Shown here piece after piece: positions 5,272 through 8,798 of a DNA stretch of 8,798 nt; the first letter of the stretch is position 1, and the number at the start of each line of letters is the position of its first letter. Position numbers and translations under genes: made by a program. The stretch is from Candidatus Melainabacteria bacterium GWA2_34_9 (lineage in GTDB: Bacteria > Cyanobacteriota > Vampirovibrionia > Gastranaerophilales > UBA9971), in the NCBI GenBank assembly GCA_001784535.1, contig MFRJ01000111.1, forward strand, positions 12,517-21,314, written 5' to 3'. The notes beneath the pieces are model-generated. The model saw only the letters and a list, made by a program, of their open reading frames with translations, did no database searches and was not told the DNA's origin.

Positions 5272-5444
5272 GGTTTTAAACCTGTCATCATGCTAAAAAT
5301 CAGATTTCATGCATGAAAAAACTTTTTTAAATTCAACTTAACGCTTTGTAATATAGCTACGTTAAGCACTGGACAAAAACATGCAAAATTCTCATGGAGC
5401 ATGAGTTTGGGGGCTATTGATAATGAAGCTGTTGAGTAAGAAAA
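5272..5444. other. Intergenic stretch rich in inverted repeats
   Basis: No supportable gene. It contains GGTTTTAAACC (5272-5282); a 14-base perfect palindrome TTTCATGCATGAAA (5305-5318); CTTAACG/CGTTAAG with a 16-base loop (5337-5343, 5360-5366); and CTCATG-GAG-CATGAG (5391-5405). GTCATC at 5284-5289 can pair with GATGAC at 5239-5244 inside the neighbouring terminator. CATG recurs throughout. It could be a structured 3' UTR, a small RNA or a dispersed intergenic repeat. Confidence 0.4.
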
Positions 5445-6536
5445 TTAAACACTAATCGTTTCTTTGTATAAATCTTCCGGTTTGGTAATTATCAAACCAT
5501 GAGGAACTATCGAATCTTTCTCAAGCCGAACATCAGGTTTAATATTGACGCTTGATGCTATTATACAGCCGTCCAGAATTACATTTTCTTCTATAACAAT
5601 ATTATCCCAGAGTATTGAATCTTTAATTTGCGCGCCGGACTTAATAATGCAGTTACTTCCGATAACGTTATTGCCTTTTAAAGCGACATTATCTTCAATG
5701 ACAGAGTTTTCTCCGACAACAATTTTTTTCTCAATTGACACACTGTCGGCTATTTTGGAAGAATCCGCAAGCCATCCCTGTTTTGATTCTTCATAAGGCA
5801 TTTGCAAATCAGCCATTCCGTTTAATATTTCAAAAGATGACGATTTATATTGATCTAAAGTACCGATATCATTCCAGTAATCATTAATTTTAAACCCGCA
5901 AAAAATTTCTTTGTTTTTCATAATGGCTGGAAAAACATTTTTGGCGAAGTCATAGAAAGTGTTTTCAGGAATATAGTTAAAAATAGCGGTTTCAAAAATA
6001 TAAATACCTGTATTTACAAGATTACTTTTGGCTTCTTCCTGCTTTGGTTTTTCCTGAAATTCAAGGATATTGGAAGTTTCGTCTATAACAACTACACCAA
6101 ACTGATCGACTTCTTCCATAGGAACTTCTTTAAGTGCCATAGAGGCAATAGCGCCTGATTCTTTATGTTTTTTGTATAATTCTTCAATGTTTACATTGGT
6201 TAAAGCATCTCCGCTTATTGCAATAAAGGTTTCTCCCTGTTCAAAAAAACTTTCGCAAACTTTTAATCCGCCTGCTGTTCCTGATAAAGCTTTTTCATGA
6301 ACATAGCTAAAATTAACGCCGAGATGGTTTTTTCCGCCAAAAGCGTCAAGAATGGCTTCAGCACAGTAATGGGTATTTGCTATTACGTCATTTATTCCAA
6401 ATTTTTGGAGGTGTCTTAAAATCAGCTCAATAATCGGTATATTTACAACTGGCACCATTGGCTTAGGAATATTTGCCGTTAGTGGATTTAGTCTTGTTCC
6501 GGCTCCTGCAGCCATTATCATTGCTTTTTTTATCAA
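5445..6536 (-). CDS. Sugar-phosphate nucleotidyltransferase with left-handed beta-helix domain
   Basis: A 363-residue NDP-sugar pyrophosphorylase of the COG1208 type, often annotated mannose-1-phosphate guanylyltransferase. It joins an NTP and a sugar 1-phosphate into a nucleotide sugar plus pyrophosphate, feeding glycan synthesis. The N-terminal Rossmann-like domain shows GAGTRLNPLT (11-20) with KPM at 25-27, GTAGG (86-90), the metal-binding GDA (109-111), FQEKP (160-164), NTGIY (175-179) and YWNDIGT (220-226). From about 255 the imperfect hexapeptide repeats of a left-handed beta-helix follow (VVGENSVIEDNVALKGNNVI). The start is TTG 6536, six bases after AAGGAG (6548-6543). The base and sugar specificity cannot be decided from the sequence; glucose-1-phosphate thymidylyl- or uridylyltransferase remain possible. 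It has its own promoter and a long structured 3' region. Confidence 0.9.
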   Translation of the reverse strand: MIKKAMIMAAGAGTRLNPLTANIPKPMVPVVNIPIIELILRHLQKFGINDVIANTHYCAEAILDAFGGKNHLGVNFSYVHEKALSGTAGGLKVCESFFEQGETFIAISGDALTNVNIEELYKKHKESGAIASMALKEVPMEEVDQFGVVVIDETSNILEFQEKPKQEEAKSNLVNTGIYIFETAIFNYIPENTFYDFAKNVFPAIMKNKEIFCGFKINDYWNDIGTLDQYKSSSFEILNGMADLQMPYEESKQGWLADSSKIADSVSIEKKIVVGENSVIEDNVALKGNNVIGSNCIIKSGAQIKDSILWDNIVIEENVILDGCIIASSVNIKPDVRLEKDSIVPHGLIITKPEDLYKETISV

Positions 6537-6586
6537 AATTTTCTCCTTATGTAAGATTTTTTGATTTTATTTAAGACCATTTTAAT

Positions 6587-6615
6587 GTTATAACCAAATT
6601 GAGAAAAAATTGCAA
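6587..6615 (-). promoter_or_regulatory. Predicted promoter of the nucleotidyltransferase gene
   Basis: Read leftward: TTGCAA (6615-6610), a 17-base spacer, TATAAC (6592-6587). The -10 lies in the palindrome GTTATAAC (6587-6594), so the same box reads TATAAC rightward and could serve the divergent DUF1015 gene, whose own -35 is poor. That arrangement matches the symmetric box at 2875-2882. Confidence 0.45.
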
Positions 6616-6636
6616 TTATATAAGAGGAGTTGAATT

Positions 6637-7959
6637 ATGGTAAAGGTTGCACCGCTTGAGGGAATTGTTTATAATCTCGACAAAGTTAATATATCAGACG
6701 TTATAGCACCACCGTATGATGTTATCTCTTCTGAAGAACAAGAAAATTTATACAATAAATCCCCATATAATATTGTTAGATTGATTCTCGGTAAAATTAA
6801 TCCTGATGATAACGAATCTAATAATCGTTATACACGTGCAGCTGAAGATTTTAAGAATTTTCTTGAACAAAAGGCTTTAACACCATCCGCTGCGCCCTGT
6901 ATTTATTATTATGTCCAAAATTATACAACCGCAAAAGGCGAAAAAATTTCCAGAAAAGGTTTTATAGCCAGAAATTTAATAGAAGAATATGAAAAAGGCA
7001 ATATTATGCCCCATGAATTTACAATGGGCGGTCCGAAAGAAGATAGATTAAAACTCATGAAAACCTGTAAAGCAAACTTTAGTCAGGTTTTCTTTGCTTA
7101 TTCCGATTCAGAAGGAGAAATTGATAAAGCTGTAAAGCTTCCTGCGAAGCCAATTATTGACGTTACAGACGATCAGGGAATTCAAAATATCCTATACGCA
7201 ATAGAAGACAAGGAAGTTATAAATAAAATGACTGCTGTTATGTCTGATAAAAAGGTTCTTATCGCTGACGGGCATCACAGATATGAAACTTCAATAGCTT
7301 ACAGGAATTTCAGAAGAGAAGAAAACTCTGGCTGGAGCGAAGAAGACAATTTTAATTATGTAATGGCTTATTATACCAACCTTGATGATGAAAATTTAAA
7401 GGTTTATCCAACCCACAGAATTGTAGAAAGAGAAATTGACAAGCATAAACTTCTTGATGATTTAAAAAAATACTTTGATACTACGGAATATCTTTTCGAC
7501 GATGTAACCAGAGAAGACGTAAAAGAAAAATTTGTTGCTGATATTGAAGAGACAGCTCAAATAAAAATTGCATTCGGGGCATGCTTTAAAGATGAAAATA
7601 AATATCTTTTGTTTAAATTAAGGGAAAAAGAAGCCGTAGATAAGATTCTTGCAGAAAAAGACGTTCCCGAAGTACTTAGAAAGCTTGATTTAAGTATTCT
7701 TCATAAAATTGTTTTGAGCGATTTCCTTTGTTTTTCGGAAGATGACCAGTTTAAGCAAAATGGTGTAAAATATCTTAAGAAAGAAGCTGAAGCTTTTGAA
7801 GCTGTCGAGAACAAACAGGCAGAAGTTGTATTTATCATGGCAACACCAAGTATCCAACTTATCAAAGAAGTCTCTTCGCAGGGCTATAAAATGCCTCAGA
7901 AATCAACTTATTTTTATCCGAAACTTTTAAGCGGTTTGGTAATAAATCCGCTGGATTAG
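6637..7959 (+). CDS. DUF1015 family protein (SerK/ParB-related fold)
   Basis: A 440-residue cytoplasmic protein, full length for DUF1015 (COG4198). Characteristic features are the N-terminal VAPLEGIVYN, IAPPYDVIS at 23-31, SPYNIVRLILG, the stretch around GFIARNLIEEY, PHEFTMGGPKEDRL, and the signature DGHHRYETSIAYRN beginning at 211, which corresponds to the nucleotide/phosphate loop of ParB-like enzymes. From memory, the archaeal ADP-dependent free serine kinase SerK is ParB-like, and DUF1015 members have been proposed to act in serine/phosphoserine metabolism; this is suggestive and not proof for this protein. The start is firm: AGGAG, a 7-base spacer, ATG 6637. It is divergent from the nucleotidyltransferase and only 13 bp from the PreA-like gene after it, so the two are probably cotranscribed. 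No signal peptide or membrane helix. Confidence 0.85.
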   Translation: MVKVAPLEGIVYNLDKVNISDVIAPPYDVISSEEQENLYNKSPYNIVRLILGKINPDDNESNNRYTRAAEDFKNFLEQKALTPSAAPCIYYYVQNYTTAKGEKISRKGFIARNLIEEYEKGNIMPHEFTMGGPKEDRLKLMKTCKANFSQVFFAYSDSEGEIDKAVKLPAKPIIDVTDDQGIQNILYAIEDKEVINKMTAVMSDKKVLIADGHHRYETSIAYRNFRREENSGWSEEDNFNYVMAYYTNLDDENLKVYPTHRIVEREIDKHKLLDDLKKYFDTTEYLFDDVTREDVKEKFVADIEETAQIKIAFGACFKDENKYLLFKLREKEAVDKILAEKDVPEVLRKLDLSILHKIVLSDFLCFSEDDQFKQNGVKYLKKEAEAFEAVENKQAEVVFIMATPSIQLIKEVSSQGYKMPQKSTYFYPKLLSGLVINPLD

Positions 7960-7972
7960 AGAAAAAGTAATT

Positions 7973-8798
7973 ATGAATAAACTAAAAATTGAAAAACATG
8001 GAATAACTTATCCTAACCCGTTTTTATTAGCTTCATCTCCTGTTACAAGGACAGGAGAAATGATAAAAAGGGGTTTTAAAGCCGGATGGGGCGGAGCAGT
8101 CCTGAAAACAATATGTTTATGTCCTGAAACAATGACCGATGTCAGTCAGCGAGTTTATGGCTATAAAAATAATTCTTCATTAATTGGCTTGAATAACATT
8201 GAATTAATAAGCAACAGACCCGTAGAAATATGGGTAAAAGAAATAAACGAGCTGAAAAAAGAATTTCCTGACAGGGTAATTATTGCAAGCATAATGGCAG
8301 AAGGAGAAAATTTTCAGGAGTGGCAGGAATTAACAGAAATTCTTCAAGATGGCGGAGCTGATGTTATAGAATTAAATTTAAGCTGTCCAAATGGGGTTCC
8401 TGAAAGAGGAATGGGAAGTTTTATTTCGGAAATTCCTGATTTGTGCGCGCAAATAACAGAAGAAGTGAAAAAAGTATCAAGAATTCCTGTATGGGCTAAG
8501 TTATCACCTAATCTAACAGACATGTCTTTTCTTGCTTTTTCCTGTTTGCAGGGTGGCGCAGATGGAATTACAGCCATAAATACTTTAAAAGGTTTTGGCG
8601 GAATTGACATTGAAAGTTTGCAGCCAAAATTAAATGTTGGCGGTATATCTACTTATGGAGGTTTTTCAGGAAGTATTATAAAACCTTTTGCCTTAAAATC
8701 TGTAGCTGAGATAGCAACAGACCATGATTGTTATATATCGGCAACAGGTGGGATTTCAAACTGGAAGGATGCTGTAGAATTTATGCTTTTAGGTGCAT
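7973..8798 (+). CDS. preA: PreA-like dihydropyrimidine/dihydroorotate dehydrogenase, 3' end outside window
   Basis: The first 275 residues of an FMN-binding TIM-barrel flavoprotein of the dihydroorotate/dihydropyrimidine dehydrogenase family. The frame is open to the last base. The best match is PreA, the subunit that with PreT reduces uracil and thymine with NADH. Motifs are NPFLLASSPVTRTGEM near the N-terminus, GWGGAVLKTI, ELNLSCPNG at 133-141, ERGMGSFISE at 144-153, WAKLSPN at 174-180, ADGITAINT, and the phosphate-binding ATGGIS near the end. PreA carries two Fe4S4 clusters in a C-terminal ferredoxin domain, which would lie outside the window. Where mammalian dihydropyrimidine dehydrogenase has its general-acid Cys (GMGLAC), this protein has Ile151. 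The ATG 7973 has a weak ribosome site and follows the DUF1015 stop by 13 bp, suggesting coupling. A class-1 dihydroorotate dehydrogenase is the alternative. Confidence 0.8.
   Translation, partial: MNKLKIEKHGITYPNPFLLASSPVTRTGEMIKRGFKAGWGGAVLKTICLCPETMTDVSQRVYGYKNNSSLIGLNNIELISNRPVEIWVKEINELKKEFPDRVIIASIMAEGENFQEWQELTEILQDGGADVIELNLSCPNGVPERGMGSFISEIPDLCAQITEEVKKVSRIPVWAKLSPNLTDMSFLAFSCLQGGADGITAINTLKGFGGIDIESLQPKLNVGGISTYGGFSGSIIKPFALKSVAEIATDHDCYISATGGISNWKDAVEFMLLGA

Noticed and set aside
5240..5296. Rightward 18-aa hydrophobic peptide MTYFLIMLAVLVLNLSSC, resembling a lipoprotein signal
   Set aside because: No ribosome site, ends at the would-be lipidated Cys, and overlaps the structured terminator; probably coincidence.
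5307..5402. Leftward 31-codon frame in the spacer before the TPR gene
   Set aside because: No ribosome site and no recognisable features; its ATG lies in an inverted repeat.
5545..5796. 83-codon rightward frame opposite the nucleotidyltransferase
   Set aside because: Antisense shadow of the beta-helix repeats.
8344..8610. 88-codon leftward frame opposite the PreA-like gene
   Set aside because: The + frame here carries the conserved flavoprotein motifs; this one has none.

Overview
The window comes from an AT-rich bacterium with ordinary gene structure: strong AAGGAG/GGAGG ribosome binding sites, frequent TTG starts, TGG for tryptophan, short intergenic gaps and rho-independent terminators. 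The gene set is an ROK kinase, a MurT-type Mur ligase, YtxH/DUF948 envelope proteins, a COG1208-type sugar nucleotidyltransferase, a DUF1015 protein and a PreA-like dehydrogenase. This fits a Bacillota-like or Melainabacteria/Gastranaerophilales-like genome. That placement is inferred from family content and composition only. It looks like chromosomal housekeeping and envelope territory; I saw no IS element, phage gene, CRISPR array, tRNA or rRNA.

Layout. 2-649 (+) is the 3' part of an ROK-family sugar kinase. It converges with an unrecognised 94-aa protein (949-665, -) that has its own promoter. 962-1424 has no supportable gene but is unusual: it contains 126 consecutive bases with no C on the + strand and 42 G, bounded by a leftward terminator (1099-1125) and a rightward one (1373-1403). 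murT (2795-1425, -) follows. A 130-bp divergent region with a near-perfect palindrome and a symmetric -10 box separates it from a rightward cassette (2929-4393) of four small envelope proteins: an unknown membrane protein, YtxH, DUF948 and a second YtxH. Two back-to-back terminators (4412-4440 +, 4455-4479 -) separate this from a TPR protein (5118-4510, -).

5119-5444 holds the TPR promoter, a large branched leftward terminator, and several further inverted repeats of unknown role. Next is a sugar-phosphate nucleotidyltransferase (6536-5445, -, TTG start). It is divergent from a DUF1015 protein (6637-7959, +), which is followed after 13 bp by a PreA-like flavoprotein that runs off the right edge (7973-8798).

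How the genes may relate. MurT, the YtxH/DUF948 cassette and the nucleotidyltransferase all point to the cell envelope (peptidoglycan modification, membrane-anchored helical proteins, nucleotide-sugar supply). The ROK kinase belongs to sugar metabolism. DUF1015 plus PreA look like a metabolic operon. The best candidates for something undescribed are the C-free tract at 1156-1281, the structured spacer at 5194-5405, and the four-gene membrane cassette opposite a murT that has no adjacent gatD.
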